Below, in pieces: positions 7,308 through 15,884 of a stretch of 64,000 bases of DNA. A model generated the notes under the pieces. The model searched no databases and was not told the origin of the DNA. It saw only the letters and a list, made by a program, of their open reading frames with translations. A program made the translations under genes and the position numbers. Within the stretch, counting starts at the first letter, position 1. Every line of letters starts with the position of its first letter. The stretch spans positions 310,001 through 374,000 of the forward strand of contig NZ_JBJKFD010000001.1 of the NCBI RefSeq assembly GCF_049723905.1. The letters are read 5' to 3'. This DNA comes from G963665185 sp049723905. GTDB lineage: Bacteria > Desulfobacterota > Desulfovibrionia > Desulfovibrionales > Desulfovibrionaceae.

Positions 7308-8870
7308 TTACTTGAAGTAGACCAGAGGGCGGCGGTTTTCACTGTTGCGGTTGAGCGCTTGCATAACTCTGTCCACATCACGCGGCGGAACGGTGAATGT
7401 GGCGAATTTGTCGTACAGGCGCACATTCTGAATTTTGAATTGGGGAAGCTGCGCCTTGTGGGAAATGAAGTCCACCAGCTTGCGAGGAGTCATTCCGTGC
7501 GTGCGCCCCATGGCGATGTTGAGCTTTTTGCTGCCATAGGCAGGAGTTTTGTGGGCTTCGCTAATTTCTTTGTAGCTGCTCTTGTCCAGTTCATTGCCGA
7601 AGGCGTGCTTGAGCAGGGCGGCCACAAGATCTTCCGCATCACGGTCTTCCAACAGCTCCCGTGCCATAGCTGTGTGGCTGGCGTGGTTTTCTTCGGCCAG
7701 GATGGCATCCAGTTCCGCACAGATACGGGACTTTTTGCTGTAGATGACGTCCTCAATGCATGGCAAAGGCTTTTTTTCAATTTTGAATCCGGCTGCCCGT
7801 ACAATGTACATCAGGCGTCTGAATTCGTTGGGGGCAATAAGTGTGACTGCCGCACCTTGCTTGCCTGCTCGGCCAGTGCGTCCCACACGGTGAGTGTAGG
7901 TTTCGCTATCCTGGGGAAGGGCAAAGTTGACCACGTGGGTCAGGTCGGGAACGTCGATGCCCCGTGCTGCCACGTCGGTGGCCACGAGGATGGAAATCCG
8001 GCGTTTACGAAAACGATTAAGGATTTCTTCGCGACGGTTCTGAGCAAGGTCGCCGTGGATGGGGGCCGCAGGGTAGCCGCGTTCGTTCAAACGCTGCGCC
8101 ACCAGGTCGGTGTCGGCCTTGGTACGGCAAAACACCAGCCCGTAAAAGTCCGGGTCAGCATCGATAACGCGGGAAAGCGCTTCGAACCTGTCCGCATCGT
8201 ACATCTCGTGGAAGACCTGTTTGGTCAGGGGCGCGCTGTCAGTTTGGGGTTTGACCGAAACCAGCTTGTATTCTTCCATGAATTCTTCGGCAATGCGCAT
8301 GACCTCGCGAGGCATGGTTGCAGAGAAGAACAAGGTGTTACGGTCTGGACCAGCCTGGGAAAGAATGGCGCGAACATCGTCAATAAAGCCCATGTTGCAC
8401 ATTTCATCGGCTTCATCGAGGATAAAATATTTAAGATGGTCCAGACTCAGGCTTCCACGGTCCAGGTGGTCCAAAATACGGCCAGGAGTGCCGACTACGA
8501 CATCGACGCCGCGCCGGAGGCTCTTGAGCTGAAGGTGGATGGACTGTCCGCCGTATACGGGAAGAACGCGAATCCGCTTCCGTCCTTTAAGGGACTGGAT
8601 TTCATCGGATACCTGGAGTGCCAATTCTCGTGTGGGGGTAAGAATAAGGGCCTGCACGGAACCTGCTTCCTCGTCTACCTTTTCAATGATGGGCAGGCCG
8701 AAAGCCGCGGTTTTTCCCGTGCCTGTAGAGGCTTGGCCGATGATGCTGGTGCCTCCCTCAAGCAGAAGGGGGATGGTCCGCTGTTGTATCGGCGTGGGTG
8801 CAGTAAATCCTTTGTTTTCAAGTGCTTCAAGTACGTTTGGCGAAAGGCCGAGTGATTGAAAATCGTTCAT
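7308..8870 (-). CDS. DEAD-box ATP-dependent RNA helicase (CsdA/DeaD type)
   Basis: 520 residues. Q motif (FTAPTPIQQRTIP, about residue 23), Walker A ASTGTGKT (about 48), PTRELALQ, the DEAD box (ILDEADEM, about 152), SAT, and the motif VI HRVGRTGRAG (about 330) are all present. Residues about 435-515 form a DbpA-type RNA-binding domain (MGRTHGMTPRKLVDFISH), typical of DeaD/CsdA and DbpA. It unwinds short RNA duplexes in ribosome assembly and in cold adaptation (family knowledge). It is a single-gene unit with a strong terminator behind it and a terminator-like hairpin in its own leader, which suggests attenuation or autoregulation. Confidence 0.93.
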   Translation of the reverse strand: MNDFQSLGLSPNVLEALENKGFTAPTPIQQRTIPLLLEGGTSIIGQASTGTGKTAAFGLPIIEKVDEEAGSVQALILTPTRELALQVSDEIQSLKGRKRIRVLPVYGGQSIHLQLKSLRRGVDVVVGTPGRILDHLDRGSLSLDHLKYFILDEADEMCNMGFIDDVRAILSQAGPDRNTLFFSATMPREVMRIAEEFMEEYKLVSVKPQTDSAPLTKQVFHEMYDADRFEALSRVIDADPDFYGLVFCRTKADTDLVAQRLNERGYPAAPIHGDLAQNRREEILNRFRKRRISILVATDVAARGIDVPDLTHVVNFALPQDSETYTHRVGRTGRAGKQGAAVTLIAPNEFRRLMYIVRAAGFKIEKKPLPCIEDVIYSKKSRICAELDAILAEENHASHTAMARELLEDRDAEDLVAALLKHAFGNELDKSSYKEISEAHKTPAYGSKKLNIAMGRTHGMTPRKLVDFISHKAQLPQFKIQNVRLYDKFATFTVPPRDVDRVMQALNRNSENRRPLVYFK

Positions 8871-9312
8871 GGGATCCTTGCCCTTGGTGGGCGGTATGAA
8901 GAAAAAAACACCGGCAAAACTGCCGGTGGGCGGGATGATAGTACAAAATTATACGCTGGTAAGCGCTGTCTCCCGCTATTCACTATTTTTCTTCTTGTCA
9001 AGCTCAAAATTGAGTGAGGACAATCGAAGTTTCGATTACGGGTATCTCTTTATCATGTGTATTGCGTCTGCTTGCAAGAGTCTTTTGACCTGTGACCCGG
9101 AGTCAATATCTCTTGTTTAATGCAAAATTTCAAGCGCGGTGAAATGGAAGAAAATTATCCTGTTTTAAAGTGAATAAGTTCACAAGCTGGTTCTTTAAGG
9201 GCTGTTGCTCCCGTTTTAGCCCTTGTTTTACGGGGGCAAAATTCGTGCTGGACAAACAGGAAAAGGGCTGCTTGGATTGTTCCATCACGTGCGAATGCAC
9301 GAGGAGGAAAAA
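8871..9312. other. Intergenic region with the helicase leader
   Basis: No gene. The left part is the helicase leader with a terminator-like hairpin (8902-8928). The rest is AT-rich and should hold the helicase promoter, though I see no consensus -35/-10 pair. The right part leads into the small gene at 9313, whose ribosome site is strong. Confidence 0.5.
8902..8928 (-). promoter_or_regulatory. Terminator-like attenuator in the helicase leader
   Basis: On the minus strand, stem CACCGGCA/TGCCGGTG (8921-8928 and 8909-8916) is followed directly by seven Ts, about 30 bases before the helicase start codon. It has the form of an intrinsic terminator upstream of the gene, so it probably acts as a transcription attenuator, or ends a short leader RNA. 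Cold-shock helicase genes commonly have regulated long leaders (family knowledge). Confidence 0.6.
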
Positions 9313-9507
9313 ATGAAAATTGCTGTGGAAGTAAGTTTGTTCGGGCATGTCTTTTCAGACGTCGTCGAATATCCTGGCGTTCCGCAGAGCCAGGCCGAAG
9401 TTATCCAGTGGTTGATGTATCAGACGGATTTCAAATGGGCTGATTATGAAAATGCTCCTGCGGAACAGAAATTGATTTATAAATTGAACCAGGGGATGCG
9501 CCCCTGA
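9313..9507 (+). CDS. Small hypothetical protein, 64 residues
   Basis: Starts at the ATG at 9313 behind a strong ribosome site (GAGGAGGAAAAA); an upstream in-frame start at 9223 has none. Predicted soluble and acidic, with no cysteine and no membrane segment. The pattern is a short strand, a loop, a helix with VIQWLMYQ, and a final helix. I do not recognise a family. It stands alone between the helicase leader and a strong terminator at 9534. Confidence 0.65.
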   Translation: MKIAVEVSLFGHVFSDVVEYPGVPQSQAEVIQWLMYQTDFKWADYENAPAEQKLIYKLNQGMRP

Positions 9508-9533
9508 CGAACCGTCCACTTGGACGGATTTTC

Positions 9534-9570
9534 AGGCCCGGGTTGCCATGGCAACTTGGGCCTTTTTATT
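9534..9570 (+). terminator. Terminator of the small gene at 9313
   Basis: Near-perfect hairpin GGCCCGGGTTGCC/GGCAACTTGGGCC closing on AT, followed by TTTTTATTTAT. A smaller CCGTCC/GGACGG hairpin lies just before it (9512-9529). Confidence 0.88.
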
Positions 9571-9656
9571 TATAGCTCTTGCTTGTCTCCAAGCGTTGAA
9601 GGAGGGTGGCCGGATTGACAGGCTGGTGGGAATACTTTCCGACCACCCAAGTATAT

Positions 9657-9702
9657 GGAGTCCCCGGAAGAGTTAGGGATCAGGGACTCCATTTTTCTTT
9701 CC
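9657..9702. terminator. Bidirectional terminator next to the alcohol dehydrogenase gene
   Basis: Arms ATGGAGTCCC and GGGACTCCAT, with T-runs on the plus strand (TTTTTCTTTC). It lies directly after the stop codon of the leftward dehydrogenase gene, so it probably ends that transcript as well. Confidence 0.6.
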
Positions 9703-9704
9703 TG

Positions 9705-10886
9705 CTAAAGAGCTTCTTCGTAAATGCGGCTGACGTCTTCGTCCCTGGGACAACGGGGGTTGGTCAATCCGCAAGCATCTTTCTGGGCGTTGGCAGTCAT
9801 AATTGGAATGTCGTTCTTGCTGACCTTCTTGCCGTAGCGCTTGCCCAACTCAATGAGGCCGGTGGGGATGCCAACATCGGCAGAAAGCTGGCTGATGGCA
9901 TCCAGGCATTTTTCTGCTGCGGCACGATCGCTCAAACCGGTAAGGTCTTCTCCCAGCCAGCGGGCCATATCCGCAAAACGGTCTATTCTGGCTATCATAT
10001 TGAAGCGCTGGACATGCGGCAGCAGGATGGCATTGCATTCACCGTGCGGCAGATCGTAGAAGCCGCCCAGCTGGTGTGCCATGGCGTGTACGTGGCCCAG
10101 ACTTGCATTGTTGAATGCCATTCCTGCAAGATATTGTGCATGGCACATGGCATCACGCGCTTCAATATCTTGTCCGTTGGCAACGGCGCGGCGCAGGAAT
10201 TTAGCAATCAGTTTGATGGCCTTTTCTGCGCAGGCGTCGGTCATGGGGGTGGCGATAGTCGAGACGTATGCTTCAACCGCATGCGTCAAGGCGTCCATAC
10301 CCGTGGCGGCGGTGAGGGCGGGGGGCATGCCCAGCATAAGAAGCGGATCATCGAGTGCAATGCCCGGAGTGACGCGCCAGTCAACAATAGCCATTTTTAC
10401 TTTGCGAGACGTATCAGTGATGATGCAGAAGCGGGTCATTTCCGATGCAGTGCCTGCCGTCGTGTTGACTGCAACATACGGGGGCATGGGGTTGGTGGAT
10501 TTGTCCACTCCTTCGAAGTCATGGATTTTGCCGCCGTTGGCAACAACAAGGCCGATACCTTTTCCGCAGTCGTGCGAACTTCCTCCACCCAGGGTGATGA
10601 GTGAGTCGCACTTGTTCTTTTTGTAAATGTCCACGCCGTCATGGACGTTTTTGTCTGTGGGGTTTGGAATCGTTTCGTCGTAAACCACGCAGTTCATATC
10701 GTTTTCTTTGAGAAGGGTGACGATTTTTTCTGTAAGGCCGACGGCGGTTATGCCTTTGTCGGTTACGAGCAGAGGCTTTTTACCCCCCAACGCTTTGATT
10801 TTTTCCGGAATTTGTTTGTGGGCACCAATACCGATCAGAGTTACGCTCGGAATAAAGAAACCATAAACTTCTTCACGAACTGCCAT
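9705..10886 (-). CDS. adh: Iron-containing (type III) alcohol dehydrogenase
   Basis: 393 residues, the family length. N-terminal Rossmann-like dinucleotide domain with GGGSSHDCGKG (about residues 99-109) for NAD(P) binding; C-terminal helical domain with the metal-binding pattern (Asp and His in GMDALTHAVEAY, about 195-206, then His in HAMAHQLGG, about 264, and HGECNA, about 278). It interconverts primary alcohols and aldehydes with NAD in the cytoplasm. In Desulfovibrio this enzyme is highly expressed and serves ethanol metabolism (family knowledge). A -24/-12 promoter lies about 90 bases upstream, indicating sigma-54 control. It is near the aldehyde oxidoreductase gene, which could take the aldehyde onwards to the acid. 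Confidence 0.93.
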   Translation of the reverse strand: MAVREEVYGFFIPSVTLIGIGAHKQIPEKIKALGGKKPLLVTDKGITAVGLTEKIVTLLKENDMNCVVYDETIPNPTDKNVHDGVDIYKKNKCDSLITLGGGSSHDCGKGIGLVVANGGKIHDFEGVDKSTNPMPPYVAVNTTAGTASEMTRFCIITDTSRKVKMAIVDWRVTPGIALDDPLLMLGMPPALTAATGMDALTHAVEAYVSTIATPMTDACAEKAIKLIAKFLRRAVANGQDIEARDAMCHAQYLAGMAFNNASLGHVHAMAHQLGGFYDLPHGECNAILLPHVQRFNMIARIDRFADMARWLGEDLTGLSDRAAAEKCLDAISQLSADVGIPTGLIELGKRYGKKVSKNDIPIMTANAQKDACGLTNPRCPRDEDVSRIYEEAL

Positions 10887-10976
10887 ACTGTTACCATCCT
10901 TTTAGCTGAAAGCGTTGTAAGGAAAAAAGACTCTCTGCCGTTTTAGTAGCGACTGAATCTACTTGCTGGTTCCTTA

Positions 10977-10992
10977 GGCAAAGTTCGGGCCA
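10977..10992 (-). promoter_or_regulatory. Sigma-54 (-24/-12) promoter of adh
   Basis: Minus strand reads TGGCCCGAACTTTGCC: GG and GC elements exactly ten bases apart, matching TGGC-N8-TTGC. Transcription would start near 10,965, about 80 bases before the adh start codon. A sigma-54 promoter implies a dedicated enhancer-binding activator, not seen in this window. Confidence 0.7.
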
Positions 10993-11227
10993 TCCGTGAA
11001 AAATAAATAAAAACAGTATGTTATTCTTTTTGTGCTTACGCGGGGTGAGACAGTTGGGGGTTCATTCCAGACCTTTCCGGGGAAAAAATGTCATTTGTGT
11101 CAGATTGTTCTGTTAATAATTTGTTATATTATAAATAGTTATAATGCCTGGGTCATTTTGAAACAGATCGAGACGAAAGTGGGTCATTTTTTCCATTTAG
11201 AAAAAAAGTAGTGTTTGAGAACGGATA
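10993..11227. other. Non-coding region upstream of adh
   Basis: AT-rich DNA between the adh promoter and the terminator of the structured RNA. Activator sites for the sigma-54 promoter would be expected here. I see no gene. Confidence 0.4.
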
Positions 11228-11415
11228 AAAAAAAGCTGGAGCGGGGGGACTTCCGCTCCAGCCAAGGGATACAGGTCCATACCTCCGGGCATGAACCCTC
11301 ATGTTCAGGCTTTGGTTTAGGCGTGCAGCCCAAAAGCCCGAGCAAGGTGTGTGCGCACCTGATGCGCGCACATTGGATGAATACGCTTCACAACGAGTTC
11401 ATAGGCAAATGGCGG
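11228..11415 (-). ncRNA. Structured small RNA, 6S RNA (ssrS) candidate
   Basis: No gene fits here, yet the minus strand carries a run of ordered hairpins ending in a strong intrinsic terminator (GCTGGAGCGG/CCGCTCCAGC at 11,235-11,263, then eight Ts). Upstream of it lie TGTGCGC/GCGCACA, a GGCTTT...CCAAAGCC stem, and the small hairpin TGAAC-ATGAGG-GTTCA. The stretch GCCTAAACC followed by CCTGAACATGAGGGTTCA resembles the 3' strand of E. coli 6S RNA (GCCTTAAAAC, then TTGAACCAAGGGTTCAA). Length, about 185 nt, also fits 6S RNA. The 5' end is a guess, and I could not trace a convincing closing stem. A covariance-model search would decide. Confidence 0.45.
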
Positions 11416-11966
11416 GCCATAAATTGCGTAAAATGAAAAAAAGCAAATTTGACGGTATTCTGAACGGGAAAAATGAGGCTATAGAAGTAAAGCTTGTGTG
11501 TCGTTTTGGGACAGTTTTTAAGGATGGGTGACCCAGGAAAGTTTTATTTAAAGGTTTTATATATAAAAATTAGTTTGTTACGGTATGTGTCATATTGTCC
11601 CATTAATATTTTAGTGTTGTATCAAATTGATACAGGCACAGTGTTATGCACAAAATAACATATGAGCAGTTATCATTCATTGTAAAAAAAAATCACCTCA
11701 TTGTTTGTCCGTAGTTCTTTTTTTATGCTGTGATTTTCTTCTGTCTTTCTTGAAAAATCACTGTCACCACTTTCATTATTGCGTCTTTATCATCAAGTCT
11801 TGTAGTTGTTTAATATCAAAAAAAGCCATAAATTTGCATAAATATCATCCATTCCATTGACAAAGATTGAAATGGCGTCCTATTATGTCGCCTATGGCAT
11901 ATGGGTAACTGTCTGTAATTTATATATTTATTCGAATTTTTGTTCGGTTGCTGAGGAGCATCAATT
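11416..11966. other. AT-rich intergenic region
   Basis: No gene seen. It must hold the promoter of the small RNA on the left and of the mop operon on the right. A 15-bp palindrome, GTATCAA-A-TTGATAC at 11,619-11,633, is the best operator candidate. Several GTCCC/GGGAC words also occur. Confidence 0.45.
11619..11633. promoter_or_regulatory. 15-bp palindrome, operator candidate
   Basis: GTATCAA-A-TTGATAC is a perfect 7-1-7 palindrome about 330 bases upstream of the MoeA/Mog-type gene. The form suits a dimeric repressor or activator; no regulator is identified. Confidence 0.4.
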
Positions 11967-12995
11967 ATGATGAAAGTCCTTCCTGTAGAAGAATCGGTCG
12001 GAATGATCCTAGGCCACGACATTACGCAGATTGTTCCCGGCATTTGCAAAGGGCCTGCGTTCCGGCGTGGTCATATAGTTTCTTCTGGAGATATTCCGGT
12101 ATTACTGAACATCGGCAAAGAGCATTTGTATGTGTTCGATCTCGCCGACGGTCTGGTTCACGAAGATGATGCCGCCAAGAGAATCGCCAAGGCAGCGAGC
12201 GGGAAGGGTATTGTCTTGAGTGAACCAACTGAAGGGAAGGTTACGCTTACAGCTGAATATGATGGTCTGTTGAAGATCGATACTACGGCATTGTTCCGCC
12301 TCAACTCCATAAAAGATATGGCCTTCTGTACCATCCATAACAATCAGACTGTCATCAAGGGGCGGCCCTTGGCGGGAACCCGAATTGTTCCTTTGGTTAT
12401 CGAGGATGAGTCCATATGTGAAGTTGAAGCCCTTTGTGCCAGCTATTTCCCACTTATTCAGGTCAAGCCATTCATCAGTAAAAAAGTCGGCGTCATCACC
12501 ACTGGGAGCGAAGTGGCCAAAGGACGTATCAAGGACCGCTTTGGACCTGTTCTGCACAAAAAGTTCGAGAAGCTGGGCAGTACCATCATTGACCAGCTTT
12601 TCGTGTCAGATGATGTAGAGAAAACGGTTGCCGCCATTCACAGCTTAAAAGCCGCCGGGGCGGAAGTGATAGTGCTGACCGGTGGCATGTCCGTTGATCC
12701 TGATGATCAGACGCCGACATCCATTCGTGCCTCTGGTGCACGGGAAGTTATTTACGGTTCTCCCACATTTCCGGGAGCCATGTTCATGCTTGCTTACCTG
12801 GGAGACATCCCCGTGTTGGGGCTTCCAGGATGTGTAATGTATTATAATGCCAGTATTTTCGACCTTGTAGTGCCGCGCATTCTGGCGGACGAGGATGTTA
12901 CCAGGGACGATATCGTCGCCCTGGGGCACGGAGGCTTTTGTGAAGGCTGCTCCACGTGCCGCTATCCGGCCTGCGGGTTTGGAAAAGGAGTTTGA
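11967..12995 (+). CDS. MoeA/Mog-type molybdopterin-binding protein with C-terminal Cys cluster
   Basis: 342 residues. Residues about 170-300 form a MoaB/Mog (MoCF) molybdopterin-binding domain (VGVITTGSEVAKGRIKDRFG, then VLTGGMSVDPDDQTP). The first half resembles the N-terminal part of molybdopterin-binding proteins without a full MoeA fold. The last 18 residues carry four cysteines, CEGCSTCRYPAC, a likely metal or metal-cofactor site. It sits 79 bases upstream of the molybdenum aldehyde oxidoreductase and is probably co-transcribed, so a role in inserting or modifying its cofactor is a reasonable inference. Two ATG codons in tandem; either could be used behind GAGGAGC. Confidence 0.75.
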   Translation: MMKVLPVEESVGMILGHDITQIVPGICKGPAFRRGHIVSSGDIPVLLNIGKEHLYVFDLADGLVHEDDAAKRIAKAASGKGIVLSEPTEGKVTLTAEYDGLLKIDTTALFRLNSIKDMAFCTIHNNQTVIKGRPLAGTRIVPLVIEDESICEVEALCASYFPLIQVKPFISKKVGVITTGSEVAKGRIKDRFGPVLHKKFEKLGSTIIDQLFVSDDVEKTVAAIHSLKAAGAEVIVLTGGMSVDPDDQTPTSIRASGAREVIYGSPTFPGAMFMLAYLGDIPVLGLPGCVMYYNASIFDLVVPRILADEDVTRDDIVALGHGGFCEGCSTCRYPACGFGKGV

Positions 12996-13074
12996 GGACC
13001 TCTGTGATTTCCAAAGACATTAATGAAGGTGATAAACTTTTAGTTGTCTGAAGACCCTGAGGAGGGAACAGTAG

Positions 13075-15795
13075 ATGATCAAACGAGATGTTATTGTCAA
13101 CGGTGTGGCGCGTAAGCTGATTGTCGACAAAGACGCTCGGCTGTCCACGGTACTGCGTGACCAGCTTGGCCTGACAGGTGTCAAAGTTGGTTGTGCGGAA
13201 GGGCATTGTGGAGCGTGTAGCGTTATTTTGGACGGAAAACTTGTGCGTTCCTGCGTGACGAAAGTCTCGCGTATCAAAGAGGGTTCCAAAATCTTAACGA
13301 TTGAAGGTATCGGGACTCCAGACAACCTGCATCCCATCCAGATGGCCTGGATCGCCCACGGCGGCGCACAGTGCGGTTTCTGCACCCCCGGATTCATCGT
13401 TTCGGTAAAGGCTCTGCTGGATTCCAATCCCAGCCCCACCCGCGATGATATCCGCGATTGGTTCCAGAAGCACCGTAATGCTTGCCGTTGCACAGGCTAC
13501 AAGCAGCTTGTTGACGCCACGCTCGATGCCGCCAAGGTATTGCGCGGCGAAATGACCATGGATGAGCTGGCTTTCAAGATCCCCGAAGACGGCCGTATCT
13601 GGGGAACGAAATTCCCCCGTCCTTCGGCTGTTGCCAAGGTTACCGGTACGCTGGATTACGGCGCCGACCTCGGCCTGAAACTTCCTCCCAACACACTTCG
13701 TATCGCCCTGGTGCAGGCAGAGATCTCTCACGCCAAGATTCTGTCCATCGATACTTCCGAAGCCGAAAAGATGCCCGGTGTGTTCAAGGTTATCACTCAC
13801 AAGGACATCAAGGGCAAAAACCGCATCACAGGTCTGATTACCTTCCCCACCAACAAGGGTGACGGTTGGGAACGGCCGATCCTTTGTGATGAAAAGGTCT
13901 TCCAGTTCGGTGACGCCATTGCCATGGTCTGCGCCGATACGGATGAGCAGGCCAAAGCTGCGGCTGCCAAGGTCAAGGTGGAGCTTGAACAGCTTCCCGA
14001 ATACATGAGCGCTCCGGCCGCCATGGCTGACGATGCCATTGAAATTCATCCCGGAACACCGAACATTTATTATGAACTGCGGGTTGCCAAGGGTGAAGAA
14101 ACAGAACCCATCTTCTCCGATGGCGATATGGTTGTTGCCGAAGGCGATTACTACGTTGGCCGCCAGCCCCATATGCCCATCGAACCGGACGTAGGCTTTG
14201 CCTATTACAACGACGATGGCAAACTGGTTATCCACTCCAAGTCCATCGGCCTGCACCTGCACCTGTACATGATCGCTCCTGGCATGGGCATCGAACCTGA
14301 AAACGTCATCATGGTGCAGAACCCTGCCGGTGGTACGTTCGGTTACAAGTTCAGCCCCACCATGGAAGCCTTGATCGGTTCTGCCGCCATGATAACAGGA
14401 CGCCCCTGTTATCTGGGCTACAACTGGTTCCAGCAGCAGACCTACACTGGCAAGCGTTCGCCATTCTTTATGAACGTTCGCATGGCTGCTACCAAGGACG
14501 GTGTTCTCAAGGGCATGGAAACCGACTGGACGTGTGACCACGGTCCTTACTCGGAATTCGGCGACCTGCTTACTCTCCGTGGCGCTCAGTTCATTGGTGC
14601 CGGTTACGACATCCCCAACATCCGTGGTAACGGCCGTACGGTATGCACCAACCACGCCTGGGGTTCCGCTTTCCGTGGTTATGGTTCGCCGCAGTCCGAG
14701 TTCGCCTCGGAAGTGCTGATTGATGAACTGGCTGAAAAGCTGGGCATGGATCCGCTGGAACTGCGCCTGAAGAACGCCTACCGCAAGGGAAGCACCACAC
14801 CTACAGGACAGGACCCGGAAGTCTACAGCCTGCCCGAAATGCTCGAGCTGCTGAAGCCCAAGTATGAAGAGGCCAAGGCCAAAGCTGCGAAGAATTCCAC
14901 TGCGGAAGTCAAACGCGGCGTGGGCATCTCTCTTGGCGTGTACGGCAGCGGTCTGGACGGCCCGGACACCGCCGAAGCAGATATTGAACTGCATGAGGAT
15001 AACACCGTAACCGTGTACGCCACCTGGCACGACCACGGGCAGGGCGGCGACATGGGAACACTTTCCATGGCGCACGAAACTCTTCGTCCCCTGGGATTGA
15101 AGCCCGAGCAGATTCATCTGGTTCTCAACGATACCCAGTTCTGCCCCAACGGCGGTCCCGCTGGCGGCAGCCGCTCGCAGGTTATGGTTGGTCAGGGTAT
15201 CAAGACTGCCTGTGAAATGCTTCTTGACGGTCTGCGCAAGGACGACGGCACCTACCGTACCTACGAAGAAATGGTCGCTGAAAAGCGTGCGACAAAATAC
15301 AACGGCAAATGGACAGCCCCGGCCACGGATTGCGATGAAAACAGCCAGGGCAGCCCCTTCTGCTGCTACATGTATGGTATCTTCATGGCCGAAGTTGCAG
15401 TGGAACTTGCCACAGGCAAGACCACGGTAGAAAAGATGACCCTCGTGGCCGATATCGGTACGATCTCCAACAAGCTGATTGTTGATGGACAGGTCTACGG
15501 TGGGTTGGCACAGGGCATTGGCCTGGCACTTACCGAAGATTACGAAGACATCATGAAGCACTCCACCATGCGTGGTGCCGGCTTCCCCATGATCAAGGAC
15601 ATTCCGGACGACATGGAAATCATCTATGTTGAAACGCCGCGTCCCGACGGTCCTCACGGCGCATCCGGCGTGGGCGAACTGCCTCTGACCTGCCCGCATG
15701 CTGCTGTTATCAATGCCATTTACAATGCATCTGGCGTACGCATTCGTCATTTGCCCGCATTGCCCGAAAAGGTTTTGGCCGAACTGAACAAGTAG
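13075..15795 (+). CDS. mop: Molybdenum aldehyde oxidoreductase (xanthine oxidase family)
   Basis: 906 residues against 907 in D. gigas. First [2Fe-2S] domain with Cys40, 45, 48 and 60; second with Cys100, 103, 137 and 139, exactly the D. gigas positions. The rest is the two-part molybdenum domain, with AFRGYGSPQ around 530 and the catalytic glutamate of GVGELPL near residue 868. It oxidises aldehydes to carboxylic acids using a molybdopterin cytosine dinucleotide cofactor and passes electrons to a flavodoxin or ferredoxin (family knowledge). It has no FAD domain. Ribosome site GAGGAGGGA. With the nearby alcohol dehydrogenase it would complete alcohol oxidation to acid. Confidence 0.95.
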   Translation: MIKRDVIVNGVARKLIVDKDARLSTVLRDQLGLTGVKVGCAEGHCGACSVILDGKLVRSCVTKVSRIKEGSKILTIEGIGTPDNLHPIQMAWIAHGGAQCGFCTPGFIVSVKALLDSNPSPTRDDIRDWFQKHRNACRCTGYKQLVDATLDAAKVLRGEMTMDELAFKIPEDGRIWGTKFPRPSAVAKVTGTLDYGADLGLKLPPNTLRIALVQAEISHAKILSIDTSEAEKMPGVFKVITHKDIKGKNRITGLITFPTNKGDGWERPILCDEKVFQFGDAIAMVCADTDEQAKAAAAKVKVELEQLPEYMSAPAAMADDAIEIHPGTPNIYYELRVAKGEETEPIFSDGDMVVAEGDYYVGRQPHMPIEPDVGFAYYNDDGKLVIHSKSIGLHLHLYMIAPGMGIEPENVIMVQNPAGGTFGYKFSPTMEALIGSAAMITGRPCYLGYNWFQQQTYTGKRSPFFMNVRMAATKDGVLKGMETDWTCDHGPYSEFGDLLTLRGAQFIGAGYDIPNIRGNGRTVCTNHAWGSAFRGYGSPQSEFASEVLIDELAEKLGMDPLELRLKNAYRKGSTTPTGQDPEVYSLPEMLELLKPKYEEAKAKAAKNSTAEVKRGVGISLGVYGSGLDGPDTAEADIELHEDNTVTVYATWHDHGQGGDMGTLSMAHETLRPLGLKPEQIHLVLNDTQFCPNGGPAGGSRSQVMVGQGIKTACEMLLDGLRKDDGTYRTYEEMVAEKRATKYNGKWTAPATDCDENSQGSPFCCYMYGIFMAEVAVELATGKTTVEKMTLVADIGTISNKLIVDGQVYGGLAQGIGLALTEDYEDIMKHSTMRGAGFPMIKDIPDDMEIIYVETPRPDGPHGASGVGELPLTCPHAAVINAIYNASGVRIRHLPALPEKVLAELNK

Positions 15796-15820
15796 GTTTA
15801 AATCCACACGGTAGAAACAA

Positions 15821-15856
15821 CAAGGCCGCCTTCCTTAAGGAAGGCGGCCTTTATTA
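15821..15856. terminator. Bidirectional terminator between mop and the sugar operon
   Basis: Perfect hairpin AAGGCCGCCTTCC/GGAAGGCGGCCTT with TTAA loop, followed by TTATTATG on the plus strand. It serves the convergent mop and ABC ATPase genes. Confidence 0.88.
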
Positions 15857-15884
15857 TGTTGTCAGAGCCCGGGAAATTGTCTGG

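Noticed and set aside
11228..11415. SRP RNA, RNase P RNA, tmRNA or tRNA-Sec at this locus
   Set aside because: The core words of these RNAs (for example GGTCAGG-GGAAGGAAGCAGCC of SRP RNA, or GAGGAAAGTCCGGGC of RNase P RNA) are absent.
11301..11531. 76-codon open frame at the small RNA locus
   Set aside because: Antisense to the structured RNA, no ribosome site, random composition.
13294..15807. 837-codon open frame antisense to mop
   Set aside because: It is the complement of a GC-rich, codon-biased gene whose protein matches a known enzyme cysteine by cysteine; the antisense product has no family pattern.
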